DNA of 55,424 nt from an uncultured Chitinophagaceae bacterium (GCA_937981995.1 CALJNC010000041.1:1-55424); one strand, 5' to 3'. Counted from the first letter of the stretch, positions 1 through 9,070 are shown. A program made the numbers and translations. Notes: generated by a model from the letters alone, not told the origin.

Positions 1-891
1 CTTATCCCTTTTAATCAAATAAATCCCAGCTAATATCAGTAAGATAAAACTAACGGACCAATTGATAGGCTCGTTAAAAACGATGCCCCAGCTAATGGCC
101 ACAAAAGGTATAAGATAGGTAACTGAAGATGCAAAAGCCGCACTGGTTTGTTTAAGAAGTTTATTAAATAATATAAGTGCAATAGCGGTGCCACCTATAG
201 CCAATAGTGCCGTATAACCTATCGCAGGATAGAAGGTAGGATTTGTAATTTTTAAATTAAAATCAGTAAAAAACAATACAAGTAGTGAAGGCAATAACAT
301 ATACACTAATGAAATTGCGGTAATAGCAATAGAGTCAATGTGATCGAGTTTTTCTTTAATAATATTTAGGCTAGAAGCATAACAGATGGTTGCAATAATT
401 ACTAAAACAACCGCTATATAATCTACTGCCTGCGCTTCATTATTAGAAGCACTAAAATAGATTAGGAGCAAGGTGCCAACGAAACCAAGGAGTATACCTA
501 TTATTCCAAGCTTGCCTACCTTGTTATGAAATATAAGTACCGATATAATCAATGAAAAAATAGGTACAAGGGAATTGAGCATACCCGTCTGTGAGCTGGA
601 AAGTGTTTGCTCAGCGTACGTAAAAAGAAAGGCAGGAAAGAAATTGCCTAGTAACCCAACAAGTGCAAACCAAATCCAATCCTTAGTGAAGAACAATTTG
701 CGCGTTTTGTAGACAAAAGGGATTACAAATAGAGCTGCAATGACCATGCGCAAAGCCCCTACTTCACTTGCTGAAAGTAGGGTAGGCAAGTTGTTGCCAT
801 CAAACATGGCTCGGTTCATGAGGATGAACGAGCTACCCCAAATAAAGGCTAAGACGATTAGTAAAAGCCAGTTTTCTACTTTTTTATTCAT
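1..891 (-). CDS. EamA/DMT-family permease (partial, 3' end outside window)
   Basis: Ten-helix type inner-membrane carrier of the drug/metabolite transporter superfamily; family members export amino acids, nucleosides or drugs, and the substrate here cannot be told. The ATG at 891 gives an N-terminus MNKKVENWLLLIVLAFIWGS, the usual EamA opening with the conserved WGSSF turn, and the reading frame stays open for 297 codons to the window edge. Hydrophobic segments alternate with short loops throughout, and two EamA repeats are visible; the second begins about residue 155 with AVVLVIIATICYASSLNII. The C-terminal end lies beyond base 1. No operon partner is seen; the next gene on this strand starts 560 bases upstream. 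The family call is firm, the substrate is unknown. Confidence 0.85.
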   Translation of the reverse strand, partial: MNKKVENWLLLIVLAFIWGSSFILMNRAMFDGNNLPTLLSASEVGALRMVIAALFVIPFVYKTRKLFFTKDWIWFALVGLLGNFFPAFLFTYAEQTLSSSQTGMLNSLVPIFSLIISVLIFHNKVGKLGIIGILLGFVGTLLLIYFSASNNEAQAVDYIAVVLVIIATICYASSLNIIKEKLDHIDSIAITAISLVYMLLPSLLVLFFTDFNLKITNPTFYPAIGYTALLAIGGTAIALILFNKLLKQTSAAFASSVTYLIPFVAISWGIVFNEPINWSVSFILLILAGIYLIKRDK

Positions 892-950
892 GAACTAGTT
901 TACTAGAATACTCTTTTGATATGTATGCCTTGCTATAAGAGAAAGAGCTC

Positions 951-1451
951 TTATCCTTTGCTTTTTCGTTTACGTTCTAAGCTGTCAGCAGGGTAGGTTT
1001 CTTTCATTTGAGTGCGTATACTTTGTGCCCAAGTAATGATTTCTTCTCGTTGTGCTTCGCTTAGCTTGGCTTCTTTGTGGGCGCCAAATAAAGTGTACGA
1101 TGCAATGGGCATTCTTTTTTCTTCAACAACTTCAATCACTTCTGCCAGTTGATGATACTGCTCTGCTAATGGTACACCAGCAAAAACTGAGAAGTTAATT
1201 TTTTTAAGACCACCTTTAATATGATTGTTTAAAAACCAGCCTAAAGGTTGCACCTTGGCATAAGAAGGGTAGGTAGTATTATTGGTATGACAATCGTTGC
1301 AGGCGTTTGTCATTATCTTATTTATATTATTGGGGTAAGGGTATAGTGTGCTTATATGCTTACTAGTATCTGCAGATATGTTTTTTGTAGGATGAAAAAA
1401 CTGAATAACAACTAATACAACAAGTAAGCCAAGTGTAATTTTTTTAAGCAT
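951..1451 (-). CDS. Exported haem-binding domain protein (CxxCH)
   Basis: Protein of 166 residues with an N-terminal membrane anchor or signal peptide (residues 4-19, hydrophobic) followed by a periplasmic domain carrying one c-type haem attachment motif, CNDCH at residues 51-55. The layout (YPYPNNIN before CxxCH, then YPSYAKVQPLGWFLNNHIKGG) matches the Haem_bd family of Bacteroidetes, assumed to be small periplasmic monohaem cytochromes; no partner or reaction is established. The WxxNHI histidine downstream could be the distal haem ligand. It is divergent from the hibernation factor gene, with a -7 type box at 1475-1482 on its own strand. Confidence 0.8.
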   Translation of the reverse strand: MLKKITLGLLVVLVVIQFFHPTKNISADTSKHISTLYPYPNNINKIMTNACNDCHTNNTTYPSYAKVQPLGWFLNNHIKGGLKKINFSVFAGVPLAEQYHQLAEVIEVVEEKRMPIASYTLFGAHKEAKLSEAQREEIITWAQSIRTQMKETYPADSLERKRKSKG

Positions 1452-1474
1452 AGTAAACTTCTTTTAATAGATGC

Positions 1475-1482
1475 CAAAAGTA
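1475..1482 (-). promoter_or_regulatory. Predicted -7 promoter box for the haem-binding gene
   Basis: On the minus strand this reads TACTTTTG, a match to the Bacteroidetes TAnnTTTG -7 element. It lies 24-31 bases upstream of the ATG at 1451. No clear -33 TTTG was found at the usual spacing. Confidence 0.45.
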
Positions 1483-1611
1483 TTCAATTCAATTGATAAT
1501 CATCCTATTGATTGTGCCTTAAAGCAATGCTTGGGCTTTTTAGAAAAGTACTTATCTGCTATTTTTAACAAAGTCTATCGAATATCAATTTAACCTGAAT
1601 TGTTGTTGACC

Positions 1612-1619
1612 TATCTTTG
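1612..1619 (+). promoter_or_regulatory. Predicted -7 promoter box for hpf
   Basis: TATCTTTG matches TAnnTTTG and would start transcription near 1625, giving a leader of about 16 bases before the ATG at 1642. This placement argues for the 1642 start rather than the TTG at 1600, which would lie upstream of the box. Confidence 0.55.
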
Positions 1620-1641
1620 TATAATACTTAAACGAACAGAT

Positions 1642-1959
1642 ATGACAGTACAGATTAATACAGATAAAAATATAGCAGCAGAAAGCAGAACAGAAGAATA
1701 TTTTACTGGTCAAGTAGAGAAAGAATTAGATCGTTTTGCGGAGCATATTACTCGAGTAGAGGTGTTTTTCTCAGATGAAAATGGAGAGAAAAGTAGCCCT
1801 GAAGACAAAACGTGTAAAATAGAAGCAAGAATGGAAGGACGTCAACCGATTGCAGTAACTGCAAAAGATGACGTTATTGAAAAGGCTTTTAATTCAGCAT
1901 TGGGCAAAGTAAAATCTTCTATGAATACAATAGTAGGGAAGATGCAAGAAAAAAGATAA
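1642..1959 (+). CDS. hpf: Ribosome hibernation promoting factor, short HPF/RaiA type
   Basis: Encodes 105 residues of the HPF/RaiA (sigma-54 modulation) family, which bind the 30S decoding centre in stationary phase and silence ribosomes. The sequence begins MTVQINTDKNIAAESRTEEY and shows the expected beta-alpha-beta-beta-beta-alpha pattern: strand at 2-7, helix with TEEYFTGQVEKELDRF, strand ITRVEVFFSDENG, CKIEARMEGRQPIAVTA, and a long C-terminal helix ending in the basic KMQEKR tail. It is the short form without the C-terminal dimerisation domain, so 100S formation would need another factor. The start at 1642 is chosen because the promoter box lies at 1612-1619. It is followed by a hairpin terminator. 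Confidence 0.9.
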   Translation: MTVQINTDKNIAAESRTEEYFTGQVEKELDRFAEHITRVEVFFSDENGEKSSPEDKTCKIEARMEGRQPIAVTAKDDVIEKAFNSALGKVKSSMNTIVGKMQEKR

Positions 1960-1978
1960 AAGGGTTTTATTCATGATT

Positions 1979-2015
1979 AAAATTGTGAGTTATTAAACGG
2001 CTCACAGTTTTTTTT
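1979..2015 (+). terminator. Rho-independent terminator after hpf
   Basis: Stem ATTGTGAG / CTCACAGT (one G-U pair) around an 11-base loop, followed by a run of eight T. It sits 20 bases after the hpf stop and its T run overlaps the stop codon of the convergent photolyase gene. Confidence 0.7.
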
Positions 2016-3501
2016 ATGCATCAAGTTGTTTTAAAAATTGCTCGGCATTCAGTAGGTGCGTTTCTTTTTTCTCCGGAGCCATTTTGTCCCAAAGTCGTGC
2101 CATCATACTCATACGCGGATTACTTAGAAAAAACTCTTTTTGTTTATCTATAAAATTCCAATACAATCCATCCCATATAGCTTGCCAATCGCCTTTGGAG
2201 TAGTCGCTCATTTTTTTGAGGTAATTGAAGCCGCCGATATAGGGCTTCGTAGCAAAAAAACCGCCATCGCTAAACTGACTCATGCCATACACATTGGGTA
2301 CCATCACCCAATCATAGGCATCGATAAATAACTCCATAAACCAACGATATACCTCCTTCGGATCAAACTCGCAGAGTAGCATGAAGTTTCCTAAAACCAT
2401 AAGCCGTTCTATATGATGACAGTATCCTGTTTTTAATACTTTTTTAATGGTATCATCAACAGGCACAATACCCGTAGAGCCATCATAAAAAGAAGCCGGA
2501 ATTTTACGCTTGAAATTCCAAAAATTACTCGTTCGGGATGCTACGCCTTTGCATTCGTACATACCTCTGATAAATTCTCTCCAGCCTATAATCTGACGCA
2601 CAAAACCTTCGGTAGAATTTATGGGGATGTTTTCTTTCTCGGCAAAGGCCAAAGTACTTTTCAAAACTTGTTGCGGACTTAAGAGGCCTGTATTCATCAT
2701 AGGCGTTAATACACTATGGTGCAAGAAGATTTCTTTTTGAACAATCGAGTCTTCATAATCGCCAAATTCTAAAAAGCGAAATTCAAGAAACTGCTGCAAC
2801 CAAGCGTTGGTAGTTTTATAATCTGTTGGGTAGTGTGGCGCTTCGTCTAGCTCGCCTATATTATTCGTAAAGTTTTTGTTTACATAGGCTACGGCTTCTT
2901 TCCAATCTTCATTAATCTTTGGAAATTGAATGGAAGGAGGTGTTTTCTTTTTCGGATATTTTTTTCTATTGTCTATGTCATAAGTCCATTTACCGCCAGT
3001 GGGCTCTTCATTTTCTTCTAATAATACTTTTCTTTTCTTACGTTCTTGTTTGTACCAAGTTGTTTGAAAAAATGATTTTTTATCATCTCTAAAAAATGAA
3101 CTCAGTTCTTCCCTTGTATTTAAGAATAGAGGATTCTCGTGTTCTATTCTTTCTATAGTTGAATTTTCAAGTGCCTGATTTATTCGTTTTTCAAGCCAGT
3201 AATCAGTGGGGTTTATAAAATGTATCGTAATCGGGTTATCTTTTTTTAGAACATGAGGGAGTAAGTTTCTAATGTCACTTTTTTTATCAGAAGATTCTAT
3301 ATAAATAAGATATACGCCTTCAGCCGTCAAGTGTTTTTCAAGCGTTTTCATACTTGCTCTGTGAAAAGCAATTTTTTGCTTGTGAAAATTATACTGCTTA
3401 AAAAAAAGGAACTCTTCTACCAGATAAACCGTATCACATGCTTGGTGCATTGCATGTTTTTGAAATAACTGATGCGGAAAAAGGAAGCCAATCTTGTTCA
3501 T
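2014..3501 (-). CDS. Photolyase-related flavoprotein (COG3046 type) lacking the usual Fe-S cysteines
   Basis: A 495-residue member of the prokaryotic cryptochrome/photolyase-related group (PhrB/CryB, COG3046), whose characterised members repair (6-4) photoproducts with FAD, a lumazine antenna and a 4Fe-4S cluster. The N-terminal Rossmann antenna half opens with KIGFLFPHQLF; the FAD-binding helical half contains IIGWREFIRGMYE, HHIERLMVLGNFMLL and NVYGMSQFSDGGFFATKPYIGG. Family members with the cluster carry a YCKGC-like pair after the MS.Y motif; here residues 431-439 read MSDYSKGDW, so both cysteines are absent. Only four cysteines exist in all (about 22, 317, 361, 377). It diverges from the radical-SAM repair pair downstream. 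Family is sure; DNA repair activity and cofactor set are inferred. Confidence 0.88.
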   Translation of the reverse strand: MNKIGFLFPHQLFQKHAMHQACDTVYLVEEFLFFKQYNFHKQKIAFHRASMKTLEKHLTAEGVYLIYIESSDKKSDIRNLLPHVLKKDNPITIHFINPTDYWLEKRINQALENSTIERIEHENPLFLNTREELSSFFRDDKKSFFQTTWYKQERKKRKVLLEENEEPTGGKWTYDIDNRKKYPKKKTPPSIQFPKINEDWKEAVAYVNKNFTNNIGELDEAPHYPTDYKTTNAWLQQFLEFRFLEFGDYEDSIVQKEIFLHHSVLTPMMNTGLLSPQQVLKSTLAFAEKENIPINSTEGFVRQIIGWREFIRGMYECKGVASRTSNFWNFKRKIPASFYDGSTGIVPVDDTIKKVLKTGYCHHIERLMVLGNFMLLCEFDPKEVYRWFMELFIDAYDWVMVPNVYGMSQFSDGGFFATKPYIGGFNYLKKMSDYSKGDWQAIWDGLYWNFIDKQKEFFLSNPRMSMMARLWDKMAPEKKETHLLNAEQFLKQLDA

Positions 3502-3629
3502 AGATTAGTAAAAATACGGGCTAAACTTCAATAGAAAATTAGTTAAAAAATAAACAAGTAGTCCTCGGGACGTAAGCTCATTATGTCGTAAATTATGAAC
3601 TTAGCGCGTTAGATTAGATTTAGAATAAG

Positions 3630-4892
3630 ATGAGTTTTGAGAGAATAAAAGAAAAATTGAATATACTGGCCGATGCGGCAAAGTACGACGTTTCCTGCTC
3701 GAGCAGTGGGAGTAAGCGAACAAATAAAAACAAAGCCTTGGGTGATTCGTCGGGCATGGGAATTTGTCATACCTATACCGAGGACGGGCGCTGTGTTTCC
3801 CTGCTTAAAATATTATTGACCAACCATTGCATTTTTGATTGTGCTTATTGCGTAACACGAAAAAGTAATGACATAAAACGGGCGGCCTTCAAGGTGCAGG
3901 AGGTTGTAGATCTTACAATTAATTTTTATCGTAGAAACTATATTGAAGGCTTGTTCTTAAGCTCTGGCATTTTTAAAAGTGCTGATTATACTATGGAGCG
4001 CTTGGTCGCTGTAGCAAAGAAGCTTCGCTTGGAAGAAAATTTTAATGGTTACATCCATTTAAAATCTATACCAGGTGCAAGTGACGAACTTATGCGAGAA
4101 GCTGGTTTATATGCCGATAGGCTGAGTGTAAATATTGAAATACCAACCAAGGAAGGATTAAAACTATTGGCACCTGATAAAAAACCGGAAGATTTTTTGA
4201 AGCCCATGGCCAAGGTCAAAAATGAAATAGTCCAGTACAAAGCAGAAAAGAAAATCATTAAGAGCACGCCAAAGTATGCGCCGGGAGGGCAAAGTACACA
4301 AATGATAGTAGGCGCTAGTGGTGAGAATGATATGCAAATCATGTATACGTCCCAATATTTTTATAAAAACTATAATCTCAAACGCGTATACTACTCTGGC
4401 TACGTACCTATTAGTAATGACGCTCGCTTGCCGGCCTTGGGTACAGAAGTTCCTATGCTTCGTGAAAATAGATTGTATCAAACAGATTGGTTATTGCGTT
4501 TTTATGAATTTGATGTAACTGAAATTCTCAATGATACGCATAGGTATTTAGATACGGATGTTGATCCTAAATTGAGTTGGGCGCTGCGAAATATGCAACA
4601 TTTTCCTATTGATATAAACAAAGCGGATAAGCATATGTTGCTAAGGGTGCCCGGATTTGGGTTGAAGTCCGTTAATAAGATTCTTTCTGCACGTCGTTAT
4701 CGCAGATTAAACTGGGAGCATCTTAAAAAAATTGGTGTGGCACTGAATCGAGCCAAGTATTTTATTACTTGTTATTCCTCTACTTTTTTTAATAAAGATT
4801 ATGAAGCTTCTAAAATAAAAGGATTGATTCTCGGCAATTCTACTACTAAGTTTGAGCACGGAAGGAGTAATCAAATATCCTTATTCGCTTAG
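3630..4892 (+). CDS. Putative DNA repair/modification radical SAM protein (TIGR03916 type)
   Basis: A 420-residue radical SAM enzyme with the cluster motif Cx3Cx2C at residues 67-74 (HCIFDCAYC), a following RRNYIEGLFLSSG strand for SAM binding, and a C-terminal helix-hairpin-helix (HMLLRVPGFGLKSVNKILSARR) that suggests DNA contact. It resembles spore photoproduct lyase in outline, but the family is normally annotated only as a putative DNA modification/repair protein always linked to a TIGR03915 partner. That partner starts 4 bases after this stop codon. The start ATG at 3630 gives MSFERIKEKLNILADAAKYD, the typical N-terminus. Substrate unknown; placement next to a photolyase gene fits a role in UV lesions. 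Confidence 0.88.
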   Translation: MSFERIKEKLNILADAAKYDVSCSSSGSKRTNKNKALGDSSGMGICHTYTEDGRCVSLLKILLTNHCIFDCAYCVTRKSNDIKRAAFKVQEVVDLTINFYRRNYIEGLFLSSGIFKSADYTMERLVAVAKKLRLEENFNGYIHLKSIPGASDELMREAGLYADRLSVNIEIPTKEGLKLLAPDKKPEDFLKPMAKVKNEIVQYKAEKKIIKSTPKYAPGGQSTQMIVGASGENDMQIMYTSQYFYKNYNLKRVYYSGYVPISNDARLPALGTEVPMLRENRLYQTDWLLRFYEFDVTEILNDTHRYLDTDVDPKLSWALRNMQHFPIDINKADKHMLLRVPGFGLKSVNKILSARRYRRLNWEHLKKIGVALNRAKYFITCYSSTFFNKDYEASKIKGLILGNSTTKFEHGRSNQISLFA

Positions 4893-4895
4893 TGT

Positions 4896-5657
4896 ATGAA
4901 TCGTTCTTTACTGCAATATGATGGTTCGTTTGATGGGCTGCTGAGTGCAATTTTTTATGTGTATGAATATAAACTTATAGAGGTAAAAATTCAACAAGAA
5001 TCTGAGCCTGCACCTTTGTTTGGCGATGTCACTTTTGTAGAAACCAATGAAGAAAAAGCGCAACGAGTTTGGAAATCAATCAAGGCAAAGTCTAAAAATA
5101 GCTGGAAGTTTTATTACACCTTTTTGAGTGAGCGGCAGGATATGGAGCGTACGCTTTTGGCTTATGCGCAGCACGTATTTAGTCATGGTAATGTAGCAGG
5201 GGACTATGGTAATGACGCCGTTTTGCAAGTAGCTAAAATTGCAAAGCATGTCGGAAGAGAAAAGCATCGCATGGAAGCCTTTGTACGTTTTAGACTAACC
5301 AAAGACAATATTTATTTTGCAACCATTGAGCCAGATTTTAATGTGCTGCCCATAATTCTCAAACATTTTAAAAGTAGATATGCAGATCAAGAATGGATAA
5401 TCTATGACTTAAAAAGGAAATATGGGATTCGTTATGATTTAGAAAAAGTAGAAGAGGTACAGTTTGATTTTGAGAATAATTTTAATCCAACGGAGACTTC
5501 TGAACTTATTTTTGCGCAAGAAGAATTAGAGTTTCAGGAGCTCTGGAAGAACTATTTTAAAAGCACCAATATCAAATCTAGAAAAAACATGAAACTTCAC
5601 CTTCGGCATGTGCCCAGACGGTATTGGAAATATTTGAGTGAAAAACAACAGCTGTAA
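4896..5657 (+). CDS. TIGR03915/DUF4130 partner of the radical SAM repair protein
   Basis: A 253-residue protein of the family found beside the radical SAM repair enzyme (probable DNA metabolism protein). Visible features are the N-terminal YDGSFDGLLSAIFYVYEYK, a central KHVGREKHRMEAFVRFRLTKDNIYFATIEPDFNVLPII block with conserved basic residues, and a C-terminal RHVPRRYWKYLSEK. In some bacteria the family is fused to a uracil-DNA glycosylase-like domain; no such fusion is present here. The ATG is 3 bases after the upstream stop, so the two are surely co-transcribed and probably form a complex. Biochemical role unknown. Confidence 0.85.
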   Translation: MNRSLLQYDGSFDGLLSAIFYVYEYKLIEVKIQQESEPAPLFGDVTFVETNEEKAQRVWKSIKAKSKNSWKFYYTFLSERQDMERTLLAYAQHVFSHGNVAGDYGNDAVLQVAKIAKHVGREKHRMEAFVRFRLTKDNIYFATIEPDFNVLPIILKHFKSRYADQEWIIYDLKRKYGIRYDLEKVEEVQFDFENNFNPTETSELIFAQEELEFQELWKNYFKSTNIKSRKNMKLHLRHVPRRYWKYLSEKQQL

Positions 5658-5692
5658 GTATTACCATATTGATGTTGCGTATGTTTTAGTTT

Positions 5693-6184
5693 TTACTTAA
5701 AAGGCGTATCAAATCGCTCAAAGTGACATGTATAACCATTGGGTCTTAATTGCAAATAATCTTGATGCTCAGGCTCGGCAGGCCAGAAAGTTGAATAGGG
5801 CTCAAGTGTAGTAACCACCTTTGATGGCCAACGGCCAGAATTATTTACTATTTCAATAAACTCCTCACTTAGTTTTTTCTCTTCATCGTTTTGATAAAAT
5901 ATTGCTGATCGATAACTAGATCCTAAGTCATTGCCTTGTTGGTCAACGGTAGTAGGATTGTGCATTCTAAAAAAGTAATCTAATATTTCAGTAAAGCTTG
6001 TAATGTCTGCATCATAATCCAGTTCAATCCCCTCAGCATGACCAGGGTGGTTTTTATAAGTAGGATTATCGTTAGAGCCACCAATGTAGCCAACCTCCGT
6101 ATCTAGAATTCCTGGTCTTTTTCTGAAAAGTTCTTCCATTCCCCAGAAACAACCGCCTGCTATGTATGCTTTTTTCTTATTCAT
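5693..6184 (-). CDS. msrA: Peptide-methionine (S)-S-oxide reductase MsrA
   Basis: Repairs S-form methionine sulfoxide in proteins, using thioredoxin as reductant. The 163 residues start MNKKKAYIAGGCFWGMEE, with the catalytic Cys12 in the invariant GCFWG motif, followed by the GYIGG, HAEGIELDYD and FFRMHNPTT blocks of the family. It lacks an MsrB fusion and no msrB gene is nearby. It is the last gene of a minus-strand run after selO (14-base gap) and the OsmC-hydrolase fusion, a set consistent with oxidative stress repair. Confidence 0.95.
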   Translation of the reverse strand: MNKKKAYIAGGCFWGMEELFRKRPGILDTEVGYIGGSNDNPTYKNHPGHAEGIELDYDADITSFTEILDYFFRMHNPTTVDQQGNDLGSSYRSAIFYQNDEEKKLSEEFIEIVNNSGRWPSKVVTTLEPYSTFWPAEPEHQDYLQLRPNGYTCHFERFDTPFK

Positions 6185-6198
6185 AATGTTCTTTTTTA

Positions 6199-7764
6199 CT
6201 ATGAGCTACAACTTAACATGGAACACCCAACTTTGTTGCGTGCCCAATCGGGTCGTTTGGCAAACCATTTTTCGTTTTCAGGTTGCTCGTCATATGGTTT
6301 TTTTAGTAGTTGGTAAAGTTCGTCTATTAATTTGTAATCTCCTTTATTAGCATCGTCTATTGCTAGTTGTGCCATATAATTTCTTAATACATATTTAGGA
6401 TTCACGGCATTCATTTTTTCTTTTCGTTCTTCGTCTGTATTGCTTTCTTCTTGCAGTCTGTTTAAATATTGCTTAAACCAATCATGCCAATTTTCTTTTA
6501 CTTCTCCTTGAAAATCACTTGGCGTATAAAAAGCTTCTTTGATTTTTTCAATAGCTTCTGCTTCGTTTTTATCTTTTTCTATATTAGCTAATTTTCTAAA
6601 GAAAAGAGTCATGTCTGTTTCTATGAATCGTAACGTTTTTTGTAAAGCTAAAATTAGTTTGCTGTCACCTTCTTTGTGTGTTGCAATTCCTAATTTATCT
6701 AGCATCATAAAATGATATTTTTTAGCGAAGCCTTTATTAAAACTATCAAGAATTTCTTCCATAGCTTCAGTTTCTTCGATCAATGGATAAATTGCATTTC
6801 CCAGCTGAACTAGGTTCCACAATGCAACACTCGGTTGATTGCCGTAGCGATAGCGTTTATTGCTAGCGTCTGTTGTATTTGGTGTCCAGTCAGGGTCGTA
6901 GCCTTCTAACCAGCCGTATGGTCCGTAATCAATTGTGAGTCCTAGGATAGACATATTATCTGTATTCATTACGCCATGCACAAAGCCTACACGTTGCCAA
7001 TGAATAATCATATCCAAGGTGTTATCTAACACTTCTTTGTAAAATTGGATATAGGCATTTTTATCATTGCCTTTTATGTGCGGGTAGAAATACTCGATTG
7101 TGTAATCTACAAGTGCTTTTAGATTTTTAGTATCCTGGCGGGCCATAAAAATTTGAAAATTCCCAAAGCGCAAAAAGCTAGGAGCTGTTCTGCAAACGAC
7201 AGCGCTTTTTTCCAGTGCAGGATTTCCGTTATACAAAACATCTCGCATGACTTCATCGCCGGTAAGAGCTAAGGAAAGTGAACGAGTAGTAGGTGCACCT
7301 AAATGATACATGGCCTCACTGCATAAATGTTCGCGTATAGATGAGCGCAATACGGCCATCCCATCTGCCGTTCGAGAGTATGGAGTTTCACCAGCTCCTT
7401 TTAGTTGTAGCGCCCAACGTTTATCGTTATTAACAATTTCCATTAAATTTATGGCCCGTCCATCACCAAGTTGCCCCGCCCAATTTCCAAACTGATGACC
7501 TGCATAACACATGGAGTAAGGGGTGGTATTGGGATATACTTCAGCTCCTGTAACTATATTTTTGAATTGCTCACTTTTGCTTTCTTCTTTTGTTATGCCT
7601 ATTTCGTTTAGCATATCATCAGAGGTATGGAGTATCTCAGGTTGGCTTGGAATGCGAGGTGTTACAAATGAAAATGCCGAGGCTTCTACTTGTCGGCGTG
7701 TATTTTCCTTTATAGGATCAGCCGGTAGTTGTTTGTTAAATGTATCTTGTACGTTTAGTTTCAT
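6199..7764 (-). CDS. selO: SelO/YdiU pseudokinase-fold protein adenylyltransferase
   Basis: SelO transfers AMP from ATP to Ser/Thr/Tyr of target proteins and protects against oxidative stress in characterised bacteria and mitochondria. The 521-residue length is typical. Recognisable blocks are CYAGHQFGNWAGQLGDGRA, the kinase-like RTADGMAVLRSSIREHLCSE, and HGVMNTDNMSILGLTIDYGP with the metal-binding Asn and Asp. The extreme C-terminus is SCSS, with Cys519 at the third position from the end, where vertebrate SelO has selenocysteine. The start overlaps the stop of the upstream hydrolase-OsmC gene by one base (TAATG), implying coupled translation. The msrA gene follows. Confidence 0.95.
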   Translation of the reverse strand: MKLNVQDTFNKQLPADPIKENTRRQVEASAFSFVTPRIPSQPEILHTSDDMLNEIGITKEESKSEQFKNIVTGAEVYPNTTPYSMCYAGHQFGNWAGQLGDGRAINLMEIVNNDKRWALQLKGAGETPYSRTADGMAVLRSSIREHLCSEAMYHLGAPTTRSLSLALTGDEVMRDVLYNGNPALEKSAVVCRTAPSFLRFGNFQIFMARQDTKNLKALVDYTIEYFYPHIKGNDKNAYIQFYKEVLDNTLDMIIHWQRVGFVHGVMNTDNMSILGLTIDYGPYGWLEGYDPDWTPNTTDASNKRYRYGNQPSVALWNLVQLGNAIYPLIEETEAMEEILDSFNKGFAKKYHFMMLDKLGIATHKEGDSKLILALQKTLRFIETDMTLFFRKLANIEKDKNEAEAIEKIKEAFYTPSDFQGEVKENWHDWFKQYLNRLQEESNTDEERKEKMNAVNPKYVLRNYMAQLAIDDANKGDYKLIDELYQLLKKPYDEQPENEKWFAKRPDWARNKVGCSMLSCSS

Positions 7765-8969
7765 TAGTCAATTAGTTCTGTATCTATTTGTACGTCGCTC
7801 ATGATTGTTTTATGAACAGGGCATTTAGAAGCAATTTCTTTAAGTCGTTCTTTTTGTTTTTGATCTAAGTTTCCTTCAAACTTAAGCTTCTTTTGGATTG
7901 TATCCATATACACTGATTTGCCCATATCCTCAGTATGCTTTTTAGCGTGAGAGAGGTAAACGTACACTTCTTTTAAATCCCATTTTTTTCTTTCGGCATA
8001 CATTTTTAATGTCATAGCGGTACAGGCAGCTAAACTTACGTTTAATAATTCATAGGGCGATGGGCCAAGGTCTTCTCCTCCTACGCTAGACGGTTCATCG
8101 GCTAGGAAGCTGTGTTTTTTAGTTTGTATGGTTGTGGTAAAATTTGATTCTACCAAATCCAAATGTCCAACAACTTGCTCGCCCATAGTATCTAACGTTT
8201 CTTCTTCTTCAATATCTACATAGCGCTGCGCCCAAGAAGCAATCAAGGTGCCAACGTATTGACTATCTTTTTGTTTTGATAATAAATGATCAGCATTATC
8301 AAGTGATACAAAGCTTTTTGGATGAAAGGCATTATGATATATTTCATGAGCATTTTCAATACTTACAACGCCATCAAAAGGAGCATGCATAATTAGGATA
8401 GGTTTCTTCAATGTTTTTACAATTTCAGGAACATCGATTGATTTAAAATTATCAATAAAATTTTGATTGATATTGAAAGGTCTTCCTGCTATGTTTACTT
8501 CAACTTCGTCTGTATCTATAGCATCGGCCTGCGCTTCAAAATGTTTTGCTGTATGTTTAGGCGAAGAGGGAGAGCCAATCGTTGCAACGGCTTTAATGTT
8601 TGGCAAATTAGCTGCAGCAACAATTGCCGCGGAACCACCTAAGGAGTGACCTACGATTAATTGAGGCGCTTCGTAATTCTCTGAAATGTATTTGTTTACA
8701 TCTTCCAAGTCGTTAATGTTAGACACAAAATGACTATCAGCAAATTCACCTTCGCTGCGCCCTAAACCAGTGAAATCAAAACGTACAACCGCAAACCCTT
8801 TTTCGGTAAGACGCAAACTAATATTACGTACTGCATTTAAATTGCTATTACAGGTAAAGCAATGAGCAAATATGGCATAGGCCAAAGGTTTTTTATCAAT
8901 GGGTAGGTCAATACTAGTATTCAATAAAATTCCTTTATTGTTTTCAATTTTCAATTTCTTATTTTTCAT
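7764..8969 (-). CDS. Alpha/beta hydrolase fused to an OsmC peroxiredoxin-like domain
   Basis: A 401-residue fusion. Residues about 20-245 form a serine hydrolase: [18 protein letters not shown], nucleophile Ser109 in GHSLGG, and D and H near DGVVS and NADHLLS. Residues about 265-401 form an OsmC/Ohr-type domain with the two redox cysteines Cys316 (CTAMTLKMY) and Cys383 (CPVHKTIM), which reduce organic hydroperoxides. Such fusions are known in many bacteria, and the hydrolase substrate is unknown. The ATG at 8969 ([13 protein letters not shown]) is preferred over one 75 bases upstream because homologous domains begin there. It heads the run with selO and msrA. Confidence 0.9.
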   Translation of the reverse strand: MKNKKLKIENNKGILLNTSIDLPIDKKPLAYAIFAHCFTCNSNLNAVRNISLRLTEKGFAVVRFDFTGLGRSEGEFADSHFVSNINDLEDVNKYISENYEAPQLIVGHSLGGSAAIVAAANLPNIKAVATIGSPSSPKHTAKHFEAQADAIDTDEVEVNIAGRPFNINQNFIDNFKSIDVPEIVKTLKKPILIMHAPFDGVVSIENAHEIYHNAFHPKSFVSLDNADHLLSKQKDSQYVGTLIASWAQRYVDIEEEETLDTMGEQVVGHLDLVESNFTTTIQTKKHSFLADEPSSVGGEDLGPSPYELLNVSLAACTAMTLKMYAERKKWDLKEVYVYLSHAKKHTEDMGKSVYMDTIQKKLKFEGNLDQKQKERLKEIASKCPVHKTIMSDVQIDTELID

Positions 8970-9070
8970 AATTCTAGTCTTTGTTTGACGCTGTTCTTTC
9001 TTATTCCTTTCAACCAATATACAGGGTGCAAGCTTCGTAAACATAAAACATTTTTTCTAATAAGAAATAA

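Noticed and set aside
4318-4518. Short frames inside the radical SAM gene
   Set aside because: Out-of-frame shadows within a well-conserved coding sequence.
6199-7764. SelO C-terminal SCSS as a selenocysteine site
   Set aside because: The codon is an ordinary Cys codon and no UGA or SECIS-like hairpin occurs. Cys at this position is normal for bacterial SelO.
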